Source: Gorsachius magnificus
Lineage: Eukaryota > Chordata > Aves > Pelecaniformes > Ardeidae
Assembly (NCBI GenBank): GCA_034008185.1
Contig: CM067084.1
Coordinates: 65,796,599-65,860,598 of the forward strand
Direction of reading: 5' to 3'
Length of the DNA: 64,000 nucleotides
Part shown: in pieces, positions 63,541 to 64,000 of the stretch
Position numbering within the stretch: position 1 is the stretch's first letter
How the letters are laid out: each line of letters starts with the position of its first letter
The notes under the pieces: generated by a model
Told to the model about the DNA's origin: nothing
The model's input: the letters and a program-made list of their open reading frames with translations, nothing else
Database searches by the model: none
Program-made: the position numbers and the translations under genes

Positions 63541-64000
63541 GTTACAGACAAAAGCAAACAACACTCTGAGACTGGAAATTGAGGGCACTTTCTTAAATTA
63601 ACCATTGCAATTCACTTTTCAAAATCAATAGAACAAAGTACCTAAGATTTTTAACCCTCTGATTCCCTATTGCAGAAAACATATAAATAGGTGTTTTTTC
63701 TTAAAAATCTGTGCTCCTGTTTGAAAAAGATCCTTTTCAAAAAACATTCATGGTCTGAGTTACACAGAGGGGTCAGTTTTCTTGACAGCAATGCTTCTTT
63801 CAGCCTTACCTTTTCCCGACAAGAATCTGTAGAAAGCAGTTCAGTCCCTGCTTTTAGCAGAAAAAAAATCATACTAGTTTCCTCTTTGGAGAAATGAGAA
63901 ATGCCTCCATAAAAACAGTAGGTACCTTCCTTTCTCAGAGTCTGTGCTACATTTACACTAAAGTGGCTCTTAAAATTATAATACCCTTTATATGCATGAG
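63541..64000. other. Non-coding end of window
   Basis: No gene or named repeat. Two short frames, at 63651-63872 minus and 63691-63897 plus, are complementary shadows with no recognisable features. The left part could be a further decayed extension of the CR1 remnant. Confidence 0.6.

Noticed and set aside
1..64000. tRNA, snRNA, 5S or CRISPR-type features
   Set aside because: No B-box-like GGTTCGA context with a matching A-box, no snRNA signature and no regularly spaced direct repeats were seen on either strand.

Overview
This window is vertebrate nuclear DNA, almost certainly from a bird. Nearly all the recognisable sequence is avian interspersed repeat: CR1 LINE fragments, recent and ancient, and two solo endogenous-retrovirus LTRs of types common in neoavian genomes. 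The DNA is AT-rich. Open frames are short, mostly under 150 codons, and scattered on both strands. There are no operons, ribosome binding sites, rRNA, tRNA or CRISPR arrays. I cannot name the species or chromosome.

No protein-coding gene can be supported. The longest frames (149 codons at 16157-16606 minus, 136 at 8323-8733 minus, 131 at 54875-55270 plus, 130 at 21786-22178 plus) match no family I recognise, or run over or antisense to LINE remnants. The window reads as intergenic DNA or as the inside of one or more very large introns. A few short splice-bounded, open segments are listed as findings; none is strong enough to annotate as an exon.

Layout: 1-2670 unremarkable; 2671-3390 a CR1 3' fragment (minus); 7690-8700 an old CR1 with an apparent internal deletion (plus); 8701-18712 unique DNA with homopolymers and three exon-like segments; 18713-19775 a solo LTR of 1053 bp with 5-bp target duplications; 21885-21945 a CR1 3' remnant; 25400-25510 an L2-like LINE remnant; 28055-28225 and 32186-32280 old CR1 pieces; 35773-36355 a second solo LTR of 573 bp with 5-bp target duplications; 36356-60480 a long interval almost free of recognisable repeats, apart from a possible MIR/L2-like scrap near 50.46 kb; 60481-60747 a CR1 3' end with a pentamer microsatellite tail; 63170-63540 an old CR1 reverse-transcriptase-region remnant.

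The parts do not form a working system. They record layered retrotransposition: ancient CR1/L2 decay, younger CR1 copies, and two LTR insertions of different families that each lost their internal region. I found no undescribed system. The most testable points are the exon-like segments near 15.6, 16.1 and 24.2 kb and the repeat-poor 24-kb interval.
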